This document shows positions 31,746 to 40,871 of a DNA stretch of 64,000 nt, piece after piece (the first letter of the stretch is position 1; each line of letters starts with the position of its first letter). Source of the DNA: Streptomyces californicus. GTDB lineage: Bacteria; Actinomycetota; Actinomycetes; Streptomycetales; Streptomycetaceae. A program made the translations under genes and the position numbers. The notes under the pieces are model-generated. The model saw only the letters and a list, made by a program, of their open reading frames with translations, did no database searches and was not told the DNA's origin. The DNA lies in contig NZ_JNZZ01000023.1 of assembly GCF_000717645.1 (NCBI RefSeq), positions 38,032 through 102,031 on the forward strand, given 5' to 3'.

Positions 31746-32570
31746 ATGACCGTACGCAAGAACCAGGCGGACCTCACGGCCTCCGAGAAGGGTGCCTTCG
31801 TCGCCGCCGTCCTCGGGATGAAGCGCAAGGGCGTGTACGACGAGTTCGTCTCCACCCACCGCACCCGGTTCGCGACCGACATGAACACCGGCGTGTACGT
31901 CGGCCATTTCGGCCCGTCGTTCCTGCCCTGGCACCGCAAGTTCCTCATCGACTTCGAGCGCGAGCTCCAGAAGTTCGACCCCTCGGTGTCGATCCCCTAC
32001 TGGGACTGGACCGCGGACAACACCGTCGCCTCCTCCCTCTGGGCGCCGGACTTCCTCGGCGGCACCGGCCGCCCCCTGGACGACCAGGTGATGGACGGCC
32101 CCTTCGCCTACTCCGCCGGCGACTGGCAGATCAACGTCCAGGTCGACAGCCGCGCGTTCCTCGCCCGCAACCTCGGCCACCGCGTCTCCACGCTCCCGAC
32201 GAGGGCCGAGGTGGACTCCGCCCTCGCCATCCCCACCTACGACTCCGCCCCGTTCCGCGACGGTTCGGCCGGGTTCCGCTCCGCGCTGGAGGGGTCGGCC
32301 GGGTACATGAGCATGCACAACCGCGTGCACACCTGGGTCTGGGGCCAGATGGAGTCCAGCGTCTCCCCGAACGACCCGGTGTTCTGGCTGCACCACGCGT
32401 TCGTCGACAAGCTGTGGGCCGACTGGCAGGCGCTCCACCCGACCGCCGCCAAGTACCTCCCGGCCGGGGGCACGGCCGATGTGATCGACCTGAACGAGAC
32501 CATGCCCCCGTTCCCGGCCACGACCCCGCAGGACATGCTGGACCACACCCCCTTCTACACCTACGCCTGA
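31746..32570 (+). CDS. melC2: Tyrosinase MelC2
   Basis: 274 residues, a type-3 copper monooxygenase that makes melanin from tyrosine. The six copper ligands can be placed: His38, His54 and His63 (CuA; STHRTRF, GHFGPSFLPWHRKF) and His191, His195 and His217 (CuB; MSMHNRVHTW, FWLHHAF). It lacks its own signal and is carried out by MelC1, encoded 16 bases upstream. PYWDWT is the expected structural motif. Length is normal for Streptomyces tyrosinase. Confidence 0.97.
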   Translation: MTVRKNQADLTASEKGAFVAAVLGMKRKGVYDEFVSTHRTRFATDMNTGVYVGHFGPSFLPWHRKFLIDFERELQKFDPSVSIPYWDWTADNTVASSLWAPDFLGGTGRPLDDQVMDGPFAYSAGDWQINVQVDSRAFLARNLGHRVSTLPTRAEVDSALAIPTYDSAPFRDGSAGFRSALEGSAGYMSMHNRVHTWVWGQMESSVSPNDPVFWLHHAFVDKLWADWQALHPTAAKYLPAGGTADVIDLNETMPPFPATTPQDMLDHTPFYTYA

Positions 32571-32583
32571 CCGCCCTGCGGAA

Positions 32584-32636
32584 ACGTTCCGCCGCCGCTC
32601 CCGTCGTCGTGACACGGCGGGGGCGGCGGCGGACGT
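32584..32636. terminator. Hairpin between convergent melC2 and hexosaminidase genes
   Basis: Left arm 32584-32603 and right arm 32618-32636 pair with one bulge and one wobble (CCGCCGCCGC core). It probably stops transcription from both sides. Confidence 0.65.
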
Positions 32637-32679
32637 CGCGTACGGCGTGGGACGGCGGTCCGGCCCCCGCCGCGGGGGT

Positions 32680-34287
32680 TCACCCCGCGCTGCCGGTCCG
32701 CTTCGCCAGCTCCTGGAACTCCGCCCAGCTCAGCGCGGGCTTCCGCGGGTCCCACAGCTTCTGCGAGGTGGCCACCAGCGGCATCTCGATCCCCTGCGCC
32801 ACCTGCTCGGTGGTCTGCGCGTTCGCCAGGTCGCCCCAGACGGCGAACCGGCCGCCGAGGATCTGCTTCGAGTAGCGCTCGGCCACGGGCTCGGTGCCGC
32901 GCATGACCAGCGGGGTCCACTGCTCGTAGATCCGCTTGCCCGTCGGGTAGGCGAAGTCGTTCGGCTCGCCGAGCACGTAGTAGAGGAACTCGTCGTTGAG
33001 GTTCAGCATCTTGTAGCCCGCGGCCAGGTACTCCTGCGGCGGGCGGACGCCGTACTCCTTGCCGGTCCAGTACTCGATCTCGATGTTCTCGTCCGCCTTG
33101 ACCTTCGTGCCCCGGAAGAGGCCGTCGTTCCACGCCTTGGCGGTCCGGCCCTTGGGGACGACGACGTCGGCGCGGTCGTTCAGCCAGCTCGTGGCCAGGT
33201 CCTCGATGGTGGCCCCGGCGCCGTGCTTCCTCTCGGCCGCCCGCTGGAGCTGCGGGTAGGAGGCGGCCGGGTTCTGGACGACCAGCGCCTGGTACTCGTC
33301 CGCGCCCAGGTGCCAGTAGCGGCCCGGGAACAGCTCGGTGTACTCGTCGAGCAGCTCGTCGATGAGCTTGGCCGCGCCCGGCTTGGAGATGTCGACGGAC
33401 CCCTGCGACGCGACACCGGCCGTGTTGCGCAGCTGGAGGTCGGGGTGGGCGGCGAGCACCGCGCCGAGGTGTCCGGGCGAGTCGATCTCGGGGACGACCT
33501 CGATGTGCCGGCTGTTGGCGAGGCCGACGATGCGGCGGACCTCGTCCTGGGTGAGGGCCTCGTCGGAGACCACTTCGGGGTGGGACTTCGACTCGATGCG
33601 GAACGCCTGGTCGTCGGAGAAGTGCAGACCGAGCTGGTTCAGCTTGAGATCGCCCATCTCGCGTATGCGGTCCTCGATCCACTCCGCGCTGTAGTGCTTG
33701 CGCGCGATGTCGAGGTTGAGCCCGCGCTGCGGTCGGTCCGGCCGGTCGTTGACGACGCCCTCGGGCACGGCGCCGTCCGCCTTCAGGGACTGCTTGAGCG
33801 TCCGGGTGCCGTAGAAGACGCCGGACTCGTCGGGCCCGGTGATCCGCACCCTCCGGTCGCGCACGGTGAGCGTGTACGACTCGGCGGGCCCCGCGTCCTT
33901 GCCGCCGAGGGCCAGCTCGACGTCGCCCGCCTTCGCCGGTTCGGCGCCCCGGTAGCGGATCTTCAGCTCGTCGGCGAGCAGCCGCGCCTCGTCGGCCAGG
34001 ACCTGGCTGCCCTTGGCGATGACGACCCCGCTGCCCTTGCCGGGCTGCCAGCCGGGACCGCGGGCGGCGGTGTGCTCGCGCACGGCGGGGATCGCGCTCG
34101 GCGTGCTGGACATCGGATAGCTGCGGGTCGGCGAGGGGGCGGCCTCGGCGGAGGTGCCGGAGGGCGACGCCGTGTCGCCGGACGGGCCGCTGCCGGAGCC
34201 TTCCGGCCAGACGACGACGGTGAGGACGACGGCGGCCGCGGCCGTGACGGCCGCGCCGGTGACGAGGGCACCACGCGAGGGCGACAT
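32680..34287 (-). CDS. Secreted beta-N-acetylhexosaminidase, glycoside hydrolase family 20
   Basis: 535 residues. An N-terminal hydrophobic segment (ALVTGAAVTAAAAVVLTVVVW) acts as signal or anchor and is followed by a Ser/Pro linker. A GH20b domain covers about 75-180 and the catalytic barrel follows from DRPQRGLNLDIARKHYS. The catalytic pair is Asp330-Glu331 in LGADEY, and WGDLANAQT and NLNDEFLYY complete the site. It would remove terminal GlcNAc or GalNAc from chitin or wall fragments outside the cell. ATG 34287 has GGAGGA upstream. Confidence 0.93.
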   Translation of the reverse strand: MSPSRGALVTGAAVTAAAAVVLTVVVWPEGSGSGPSGDTASPSGTSAEAAPSPTRSYPMSSTPSAIPAVREHTAARGPGWQPGKGSGVVIAKGSQVLADEARLLADELKIRYRGAEPAKAGDVELALGGKDAGPAESYTLTVRDRRVRITGPDESGVFYGTRTLKQSLKADGAVPEGVVNDRPDRPQRGLNLDIARKHYSAEWIEDRIREMGDLKLNQLGLHFSDDQAFRIESKSHPEVVSDEALTQDEVRRIVGLANSRHIEVVPEIDSPGHLGAVLAAHPDLQLRNTAGVASQGSVDISKPGAAKLIDELLDEYTELFPGRYWHLGADEYQALVVQNPAASYPQLQRAAERKHGAGATIEDLATSWLNDRADVVVPKGRTAKAWNDGLFRGTKVKADENIEIEYWTGKEYGVRPPQEYLAAGYKMLNLNDEFLYYVLGEPNDFAYPTGKRIYEQWTPLVMRGTEPVAERYSKQILGGRFAVWGDLANAQTTEQVAQGIEMPLVATSQKLWDPRKPALSWAEFQELAKRTGSAG

Positions 34288-34781
34288 CGGAAGGGTTCCT
34301 CCATTGTGGGGGGATGTGCGCGGGAAAAGAGTGAAGAGATGGAGAAATAGGTGAGCCGGATGCAAGATTGGCACTTTTGTCCCGGACTCGCCCAGTGAGG
34401 ACATCGAGGCGGCGGGCAGGCCCCGGCCCCGCGCTGGTCAGGCGTCCATCACACGTTCCGAAACTCTCCCGTTCGGGTGATTGTTCAGCGGCTCGCCGGG
34501 CGTCGCGCGCCCGGCCTCGCTAGCGTTGCGGCACATTCGTTCCTCGCTCCACTCGCACACCCATTCCCCTCCTGCGGATCTCACTCCCCGGCCGGGCAAC
34601 CCCGCCGCCCCCGGACCTGTCTTCCCAGGACGGAGGGTCCTGTTTCCGAGACCGCGGAGCCCCCTCCCGGGACCACGGAGTCCCAGCCGCCGTTGATCAC
34701 GAGGAGTCCACGCTGTCCAGGTCCAGCGAGTCCCCCGCCGGCCTGCCGAAGCAACCCAAGCCCCCGGCAGGCCGGTCGGCC
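34288..34781. promoter_or_regulatory. Divergent intergenic region
   Basis: About 490 bases between the hexosaminidase and OHCU decarboxylase genes. Low-GC sequence at 34310-34390 probably holds the leftward promoter. A TAGCGT hexamer at 34521-34526 is a candidate -10 for the rightward gene, with a long leader. No other gene is supported. Confidence 0.4.
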
Positions 34782-35330
34782 GTGCCCGTGCAGCCGCGCC
34801 CTCCGGCGCCGGGCGGGGGCCCGGGCGCGGAGCACGCCGGCGCCCCGCCGGATGATCATGCCGTGGGCCTGGCCCATTTCAACAGCCTCCCCTTCGCCGC
34901 CGCAGAGGCGGCCTTCCTGGAGTGCTGCGGAAGCCTGCGGTGGGCGCACCGCATGGCCGCCCACCGCCCCTACCCCGATCTCGGCGCCCTACTGGCCGCG
35001 TCCGACGAGGCGGGCTACGACCTCGCGCCCGGCGACATCGCGGAGGCCCTGGTCGCCGAGCCGGCCACCTGCCTGCACCACGACGCGCCCCGCGCCGCCC
35101 ATCTGGCGCTGCGGGCCGCGCACGCGGCGTACGAGAGCCGGTTCGGCCACGCCTTCGTGATCTGCCTGGACTCCTACGCGCCCTCCCAGCACGTGGACCA
35201 GGTGCTGGCCGGCATCCGGGTCCGGCTGGCGCACGAGGTGGACGAGGAGCGGGCCGTGACCGCCGAGGAGCTGCGCCGACTCGCCCGGAGCCGGATCGTG
35301 GAGCTGGTCACGGCGGACCCCGGCCGGTAG
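34782..35330 (+). CDS. OHCU decarboxylase-like protein (uric acid degradation)
   Basis: 182 residues from GTG 34782. The core LAHFNSLPFAAAEAAFLECCGSLRWAHRMAAHRPY, with the FN..P, CC.S..W and MA..RP spacing, is that of 2-oxo-4-hydroxy-4-carboxy-5-ureidoimidazoline decarboxylase, which completes conversion of urate to allantoin. The C-terminus RLAHEVDEERAVTAEELRRLARSRIVELV also fits. The typical catalytic His falls in the MAAHRPY segment. No other purine-degradation gene is adjacent. The true start may be at GTG 34863, since the first 25 residues are proline-rich and poorly conserved in type. Confidence 0.8.
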   Translation: MPVQPRPPAPGGGPGAEHAGAPPDDHAVGLAHFNSLPFAAAEAAFLECCGSLRWAHRMAAHRPYPDLGALLAASDEAGYDLAPGDIAEALVAEPATCLHHDAPRAAHLALRAAHAAYESRFGHAFVICLDSYAPSQHVDQVLAGIRVRLAHEVDEERAVTAEELRRLARSRIVELVTADPGR

Positions 35331-35562
35331 ACCGGCCCGGCGCGGCCCGCCCCGGCGGGGCCTCGGATCCGGCACGACCGGCGCGCCCGGCTCTAGCCCG
35401 TACGTGCCTGTTTGATTGCCGGTTTGATCACACCGGAGGCCCCGGCGCGAACGAACCGACAATGCGTCGCTACGATGGCCGGGGCCGGTGGACCGTACCC
35501 GGCCGGGTCAGACCGACAGTCAAGCCGGCCGACCCCAATCCCCGCTCCCGGAGGGTTCTTCC
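35331..35562 (+). promoter_or_regulatory. Promoter region of the sdh operon
   Basis: A TACGAT hexamer at 35471-35476 is a reasonable -10, giving a leader of about 80 bases to sdhC. A GC-rich imperfect hairpin just after 35330 may terminate the previous gene. Confidence 0.4.
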
Positions 35563-35943
35563 GTGCCGGCTGGAACGCTGTACCGCGGCCGGGAAGGCAT
35601 GTGGTCCTGGGTGGCTCATCGAGTCACCGGTGTCCTCATTTTCTTCTTCCTGTTCGTACATGTCCTGGACACCGCACTCGTCCGCGTATCCCCCGAGGCG
35701 TACGACGACGTCGTGGCCACCTACAAGACGTGGCCCGTCGCGTTCCTCGAATACGGCCTCGTGGCCGCGATTCTCTTCCACGCGCTGAACGGTCTGCGGA
35801 TCATCGCCGTGGACTTCTGGGCCAAGGGCCCGCGCCTCCAGAAGCAGATGCTCTGGACCGTGGTGGGCATCTGGATCGTGCTGATGGTCGGGGCGCTCTA
35901 CCCCGTCCTCGGTCACGCCGTACGCGATCTCTTCGGGAGCTGA
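35563..35943 (+). CDS. sdhC: Succinate dehydrogenase cytochrome b subunit
   Basis: 126 residues with three membrane helices. AHRVTGVLIFFFLFVHVLDTALV contains the conserved R-x-T-G and haem-ligand histidine, and FHALNGLRIIAVDF is the family signature. GTG 35563 follows GGAGGG by seven bases. It anchors the complex and binds haem b and quinone with SdhD. First gene of sdhCDAB. Confidence 0.95.
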   Translation: MPAGTLYRGREGMWSWVAHRVTGVLIFFFLFVHVLDTALVRVSPEAYDDVVATYKTWPVAFLEYGLVAAILFHALNGLRIIAVDFWAKGPRLQKQMLWTVVGIWIVLMVGALYPVLGHAVRDLFGS

Positions 35944-35948
35944 GGCCC

Positions 35949-36431
35949 ATGTCCAGCGAGACCTCTTCCGCAGCCGCGATCGGCGACGTCGAGGGCGTGA
36001 GCCTGTACGACGTCGACCACCCGGCCCCGGTGATCGAGCCCCCGCGCAAGCGCACGGGCAAGACCCCGAAGGCCACGCGCGGCAACTTCGAGATGTACGC
36101 CTGGCTCTTCATGCGCCTGTCGGGCATCGTCCTGGTCGTCCTCGTCATCGGCCACCTGCTGATCCAGCTGGTGCTCGACGGCGGCGTCTCCAAGATCGGC
36201 TTCGCCTTCGTGGCGGGCCGCTGGGCCTCGCCGTTCTGGCAGGTCTGGGACCTGCTGATGCTGTGGCTCGCCATGCTCCACGGCGCCAACGGCCTCCGTA
36301 CGGTCATCAACGACTACGCCGAACGGGACAACACCCGCTTCTGGCTGAAGATGCTCCTGTACACCGCCACGGTGTTCACCGTCCTGCTGGGCACGCTGGT
36401 GATCTTCACCTTCGACCCGAACATTCGCTAG
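35949..36431 (+). CDS. sdhD: Succinate dehydrogenase membrane anchor subunit
   Basis: 160 residues. A hydrophilic N-terminus of about 55 residues is followed by three helices: YAWLFMRLSGIVLVVLVIGHLLIQLVL, WDLLMLWLAMLHGANGLRTVI and LLYTATVFTVLLGTLVIF. Histidines in GHLL and LHGANG are candidate haem ligands. Six bases after sdhC. Confidence 0.94.
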   Translation: MSSETSSAAAIGDVEGVSLYDVDHPAPVIEPPRKRTGKTPKATRGNFEMYAWLFMRLSGIVLVVLVIGHLLIQLVLDGGVSKIGFAFVAGRWASPFWQVWDLLMLWLAMLHGANGLRTVINDYAERDNTRFWLKMLLYTATVFTVLLGTLVIFTFDPNIR

Positions 36432-36460
36432 GCGCCGGGACAGAGGGACCAGAGGAAACC

Positions 36461-38215
36461 ATGCAGATCCACAAGTACGACACCGTCATCGTCGGCGCCG
36501 GCGGCGCCGGCATGCGCGCGGCCATCGAGGCCACCAAGCGCAGCCGTACCGCCGTGCTGACGAAGCTCTACCCCACCCGCTCCCACACGGGCGCCGCGCA
36601 GGGCGGCATGGCCGCCGCGCTGGCCAACGTGGAGGAGGACAACTGGGAGTGGCACACCTTCGACACGATCAAGGGCGGTGACTACCTGGTCGACCAGGAC
36701 GCCGCCGAGATCCTCGCGAAGGAGGCCATCGACGCCGTCCTCGACCTGGAGAAGATGGGCCTGCCGTTCGGCCGCACGCCCGAGGGCCGGATCGACCAGC
36801 GCCGCTTCGGCGGTCACACCCGCAGCCACGGCGAGGCCCCGGTCCGCCGCGCCTGCTACTCGGGCGACCGCACCGGCCACATGATCCTCCAGACGCTGTA
36901 CCAGAACTGCGTCAAGGAGGGCGTGGAGTTCTTCAACGAGTTCTACGTCCTGGACCAGCTGATCACCGAGGTCGACGGGGTCAAGAAGTCCGCCGGCGTC
37001 GTCGCGTACGAGCTGGCGACCGGCGAGATCCACGTCTTCCAGGCGAAGTCGGTCATCTACGCCTCCGGCGGCACCGGCAAGTTCTTCAAGGTGACGTCGA
37101 ACGCCCACACCCTGACCGGTGACGGCCAGGCCGCCTGCTACCGGCGCGGCCTGCCGCTGGAGGACATGGAGTTCTTCCAGTTCCACCCGACGGGCATCTG
37201 GCGCATGGGCATCCTGCTGACGGAGGGCGCCCGCGGTGAGGGCGGCATCCTCCGCAACAAGGACGGCGAGCGCTTCATGGAGAAGTACGCGCCGGTCATG
37301 AAGGACCTCGCGTCCCGTGACGTCGTCTCGCGCTCCATCTACACGGAGATCCGTGAGGGCCGCGGCTGCGGTCCCGCCGGCGACCACGTGTACCTGGACC
37401 TGACGCACCTGCCGCCGGAGCAGCTGGACGCCAAGCTCCCGGACATCACGGAGTTCGCGCGGACCTACCTCGGCATCGAGCCCTACACGGACCCGATCCC
37501 GATCCAGCCGACCGCGCACTACGCCATGGGCGGCATCCCGACCAACGTCGAGGGCGAGGTGCTGGCCGACAACACCACCGTCGTCCCGGGCCTGTACGCC
37601 GCCGGCGAGGTCGCCTGTGTCTCCGTGCACGGCGCCAACCGCCTGGGCACCAACTCGCTGCTCGACATCAACGTCTTCGGCAAGCGCTCCGGCATCGCGG
37701 CCGCCGAGTACGCGGCCAAGAGCGACTTCGTCGAGCTGCCCGAGAACCCGGCCCAGCTCGTCGCCGACCAGGTGGAGCGGCTGCGCGACTCCACCGGCAC
37801 CGAGCGCGTCGCGACGCTGCGCACGGAGCTCCAGGAGTGCATGGACGCCAACGTGATGGTCTTCCGCACCGAGCAAACCATCAAGACGGCGGTCGCCAAG
37901 ATCGCCGAGCTGCGCGAGCGGTACCTCAACGTGTCCGTCCAGGACAAGGGCAAGCGGTTCAACACCGACCTGCTGGAGGCCATCGAGCTGGGCAACCTGC
38001 TCGACCTGGCCGAGGTCATGGCGGTCTCCGCGCTCGCCCGCAAGGAGTCCCGCGGCGGTCACTACCGCGAGGACTACCCCAACCGCGACGACGTCAACTT
38101 CATGCGCCACACCATGGCGTACCGCGAGGTGGCCGCCGACGGCGCCGAGTCGATCCGGCTCGACTACAAGCCGGTCGTGACGACCCGCTACCAGCCGATG
38201 GAGCGTAAGTACTGA
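36461..38215 (+). CDS. sdhA: Succinate dehydrogenase flavoprotein subunit
   Basis: 584 residues. It has the Rossmann start DTVIVGAGGAGMRA, His42 in RSHTGAAQGG for covalent FAD, the FQFHPTGIW and RRFGGHTRSHGEAPVRR substrate motifs, and the C-terminal RKESRGGHYREDYP. It oxidises succinate to fumarate for the TCA cycle and the respiratory chain. ATG 36461 is preceded by AGAGGAAA. The stop overlaps the sdhB start (TGATG). Confidence 0.98.
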   Translation: MQIHKYDTVIVGAGGAGMRAAIEATKRSRTAVLTKLYPTRSHTGAAQGGMAAALANVEEDNWEWHTFDTIKGGDYLVDQDAAEILAKEAIDAVLDLEKMGLPFGRTPEGRIDQRRFGGHTRSHGEAPVRRACYSGDRTGHMILQTLYQNCVKEGVEFFNEFYVLDQLITEVDGVKKSAGVVAYELATGEIHVFQAKSVIYASGGTGKFFKVTSNAHTLTGDGQAACYRRGLPLEDMEFFQFHPTGIWRMGILLTEGARGEGGILRNKDGERFMEKYAPVMKDLASRDVVSRSIYTEIREGRGCGPAGDHVYLDLTHLPPEQLDAKLPDITEFARTYLGIEPYTDPIPIQPTAHYAMGGIPTNVEGEVLADNTTVVPGLYAAGEVACVSVHGANRLGTNSLLDINVFGKRSGIAAAEYAAKSDFVELPENPAQLVADQVERLRDSTGTERVATLRTELQECMDANVMVFRTEQTIKTAVAKIAELRERYLNVSVQDKGKRFNTDLLEAIELGNLLDLAEVMAVSALARKESRGGHYREDYPNRDDVNFMRHTMAYREVAADGAESIRLDYKPVVTTRYQPMERKY

Positions 38216-38982
38216 TGGCTACCCCGACCCTGGACAAAACCGACAACGCCGAGGCCGGCTTCGCCGACTCGCCGTTCATCACGGCCACGTTCCGGATCCG
38301 CCGCTTCAACCCCGAGGTGTCGGACGAGGTCCAGTGGCAGGACTTCCAGATCGAGATCGACCCGAAGGAGCGCGTCCTCGACGCCCTTCACAAGATCAAG
38401 TGGGAGCTCGACGGAACCCTGACGTTCCGCCGTTCCTGCGCCCACGGCATCTGCGGCTCCGACGCGATGCGGATCAACGGCAAGAACAGGCTCGCCTGCA
38501 AGACGCTGATCAAGGACATCAACCCGGACAAGCCGATCACGGTGGAGGCCATCAAGGGCCTCACGGTCCTCAAGGACCTCGTGGTCGACATGGACCCGTT
38601 CTTCCAGGCGTACCACGACGTCATGCCCTTCCTCATCACCAAGGGGAACGAGCCGACCCGCGAGCGCCTGCAGTCCCCCGAGGACCGCGAGCGGTTCGAC
38701 GACACCACCAAGTGCATCCTGTGCGCCGCGTGCACGTCCTCGTGCCCGGTGTTCTGGAACGACGGCCAGTACTTCGGCCCGGCGGCGATCGTCAACGCGC
38801 ACCGCTTCATCTTCGACTCGCGCGACGAGGCCGGCGAGCAGCGGCTGGAGATCCTGAACGACCGGGACGGCGTGTGGCGCTGCCGCACCACGTTCAACTG
38901 CACGGACGCCTGCCCCCGTGGCATCGAGGTCACCAAGGCGATCCAGGAGGTGAAGCGCGCGCTCATCACGCGTCGCTTCTGA
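38215..38982 (+). CDS. sdhB: Succinate dehydrogenase iron-sulfur subunit
   Basis: 255 residues. The 2Fe-2S cysteines are in RRSCAHGICGSDAM and RLACKT; the 4Fe-4S and 3Fe-4S cysteines are in CILCAACTSSCPVFW and CTDACPRGIEV. It passes electrons from SdhA to the membrane quinone site. Last gene of sdhCDAB. Confidence 0.98.
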   Translation: MATPTLDKTDNAEAGFADSPFITATFRIRRFNPEVSDEVQWQDFQIEIDPKERVLDALHKIKWELDGTLTFRRSCAHGICGSDAMRINGKNRLACKTLIKDINPDKPITVEAIKGLTVLKDLVVDMDPFFQAYHDVMPFLITKGNEPTRERLQSPEDRERFDDTTKCILCAACTSSCPVFWNDGQYFGPAAIVNAHRFIFDSRDEAGEQRLEILNDRDGVWRCRTTFNCTDACPRGIEVTKAIQEVKRALITRRF

Positions 38983-39008
38983 CCCCCTCGTCACACCGGT
39001 GACGTCAC

Positions 39009-39053
39009 CAGGCCCCGCCCCCGCAGCCCCACCGCTGCCGGGAGCGGGGCCTG
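39009..39053 (+). terminator. sdh operon terminator
   Basis: A perfect 10-bp stem (CAGGCCCCGC at 39009-39018 with 39044-39053), extended imperfectly inward, 26 bases after the sdhB stop. Confidence 0.75.
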
Positions 39054-39133
39054 TTGCTGCACGGGGCCCTCGGGGGCGGTACGGTCGGCGGAGTCGAAGA
39101 CCGAAGTAAGAAGTGAACAGAACGGGGACAGTC

Positions 39134-39730
39134 GTGAGCGACCCGAATCCGCCGGCGGGCGACGCGTACACGTGGGGCCCTCCCCAGCAGCCCGGCCACC
39201 AGCCCACCGTCGCGGACGGCCAGGCGTACGGCTACCCCGCCCAGGGCGCCCCGGCCTACGGCTATCCCCAGCCGCTGCCGGAGTCCGCGACCGAGCCCGG
39301 CCCCGGTTACGGGTACCCGCAGTACGCCCAGCCGACGATGCCCGGCCCGTACCTTCCGGCGCCCCAGGGCGTGCCCGGTCAGCACGGGATGCCGATGCTG
39401 TCGATCGGCGACATCACCGTCATGGGCGACGCGATCGTCACCCCGTCCGGGACGATGCCGCTCAAAGGCGCGGTCTGGACGGCGACGGACATGTCGCGGA
39501 CCGAGGAGAAGATCCCGACGCACGCGGTCGTGCTGGCGATCGTCTTCGCCCTGTTCTGCCTGGTCGGCCTGTTGTTCCTGCTGATGAAGGAGAAGCAGAC
39601 GACCGGCTTCGTCCAGGTCACGGTCACCAGCGGCGGCCGGCACCACGCCACGATGATCCCCGCGACGGGCCCGCACACCTTCCCCGCGATCATGGCCCAG
39701 CTCAACCAGGCCCGCTCCCTGAGCGTCTGA
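39134..39730 (+). CDS. Proline/tyrosine-rich single-pass membrane protein
   Basis: 198 residues. The first 95 are Pro/Gly/Tyr/Gln-rich with repeated AYGYP/GYGYP elements. The conserved part begins at MLSIGDITVMGDAIVTPSGTMPLKG, followed by one membrane helix (THAVVLAIVFALFCLVGLLFLLM) and an outside domain (TTGFVQVTVTSGGRHHATMIP). Function is unknown. GTG 39134 is preferred over the in-frame GTG at 39113 because of the better upstream GGGGA. Confidence 0.78.
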   Translation: MSDPNPPAGDAYTWGPPQQPGHQPTVADGQAYGYPAQGAPAYGYPQPLPESATEPGPGYGYPQYAQPTMPGPYLPAPQGVPGQHGMPMLSIGDITVMGDAIVTPSGTMPLKGAVWTATDMSRTEEKIPTHAVVLAIVFALFCLVGLLFLLMKEKQTTGFVQVTVTSGGRHHATMIPATGPHTFPAIMAQLNQARSLSV

Positions 39731-39745
39731 CCCCGCCGGGCTCCC

Positions 39746-40681
39746 ATGACACGTCTCACGCACACGGTCACCGTCGCGCCGCTGGACCGCGGCTGGTTCG
39801 AGGAGGCGGCCGGCACACTGGTGGACCTCCTCGACGGCTCCCGGGCGCGCGCGGACGGTTCGGTCCTGCTGGCCGACGGGCGGGCGGTGGCGGGCCTCCG
39901 GCTGCTGAAGGGACGTCACCTGCGGGCGGGGGCACGGTACGGGGAGACCCCGAAGCCGGTGAAGCCCGGCGCTGACGGCCGCGTCCCGGCGGGCTCCGGA
40001 ACGGCCGGCGCGGCAGACGGCTTGGCCCGCCCCGGAACGGCCGGCGCCGGCGCGGCGGGCGGCTCCTCGGGCCCCGGCGCGTCCGGCGGGGTCCCGGCGC
40101 CCGGCCCGTCCGCGACGGTCGGGGCCGTCGTCCTGCGCGCGTGGCGGCCGGCGCACTCCGTCGAGGTGGAGAGCCGGGTCGCGGAGGACGGCCTGGCGCT
40201 GCGCCTGAAGGTGCGGCTGAGCGAGCCCCGCAGGCCCCGGGCGCTGGGCCTCTCCCTTTCCGGGCACCGGCCCGACCGCGGCTCGCTGTACCGCTTCTCC
40301 GGGCGCGGCGCCGCCGATCTCGCCGCCTGGTGGGCGGCGGTGGACCGGCTTCCCTCCCCTCTTCCGGCCGCCCGGCCCCCCGTCACCGCGCGGGCGGCGC
40401 ACCGGCTGGCCAAGGCCCGCCTCACGGTCACCCCGTACCCGGCCGACGACGGCTCCTGGCGGATCTCCGTCGTGCTGAGCGTGCGCGGGCGGTGGCTGCT
40501 GCGGCCGGTGGGCGCGGTGGCGCTGTTCTTCGCCCGCCGTCCCGTCGAGCGGGGCTTCCGTGAGGCGGTGGAGAACGCGGCCGCGCAGTGGAACACGGCG
40601 CTCGCGGAGCTGACGCCCCGGCACGGCGAGGCGCTGCGCGCGGAGATCGCCGACGCGCTGACGGAGACGGAGCCGGGGTAG
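39746..40681 (+). CDS. Hypothetical protein
   Basis: 311 residues, soluble. Residues 1-65 and 125-311 look folded (VAPLDRGWFEEAAGTLVDLL, VVLRAWRPAHSVEVESRV, ISVVLSVRGRWLLRPVGAVALFFARRPVERGFREAVENAAAQWN). They are separated by a Gly/Ala/Pro linker. No family is recognised. It is 15 bases downstream of the previous gene and probably cotranscribed. Confidence 0.75.
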   Translation: MTRLTHTVTVAPLDRGWFEEAAGTLVDLLDGSRARADGSVLLADGRAVAGLRLLKGRHLRAGARYGETPKPVKPGADGRVPAGSGTAGAADGLARPGTAGAGAAGGSSGPGASGGVPAPGPSATVGAVVLRAWRPAHSVEVESRVAEDGLALRLKVRLSEPRRPRALGLSLSGHRPDRGSLYRFSGRGAADLAAWWAAVDRLPSPLPAARPPVTARAAHRLAKARLTVTPYPADDGSWRISVVLSVRGRWLLRPVGAVALFFARRPVERGFREAVENAAAQWNTALAELTPRHGEALRAEIADALTETEPG

Positions 40682-40790
40682 ACCGTCCCGGGCGGGCCGG
40701 CGGATGCGGGCGGGCCGACGGATCCGTGGGGGCCTGCGGACATCGGCGGCCCCGAGGCCCGGTGAGCCACCTCCGGTAGTTGCCACACGG

Positions 40791-40820
40791 ACCCCTTCTT
40801 GAACATGTTCAAGAAGGGGT
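40791..40820. promoter_or_regulatory. Operator 1: perfect 30-bp palindrome
   Basis: ACCCCTTCTTGAACA followed by its exact reverse complement. The core TTGAAC-N2-GTTCAA is shared with operator 2. It covers the -35 hexamer of the promoter for the operon starting at 40872, so a bound regulator would block transcription. The TetR protein encoded at 41820 is the obvious candidate. Confidence 0.85.
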
Positions 40821-40827
40821 CTACAGT
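40799..40827 (+). promoter_or_regulatory. Promoter of the membrane protein/DCC/tetR operon
   Basis: -35 TTGAAC (40799-40804), 17-base spacer, -10 TACAGT (40822-40827). This is a good vegetative-type promoter and is embedded in operator 1. Confidence 0.75.
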
Positions 40828-40843
40828 CATGCCCACACAGCAA

Positions 40844-40859
40844 TTTGAACGCGTTCAAA
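40844..40859. promoter_or_regulatory. Operator 2: 16-bp palindrome in the leader
   Basis: TTTGAACGCGTTCAAA, centred 46 bases downstream of the centre of operator 1 and sharing its TTGAAC-N2-GTTCAA core. It ends directly before the AAGGAGG ribosome site. Confidence 0.8.
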
Positions 40860-40871
40860 GGAGGGTGGGGC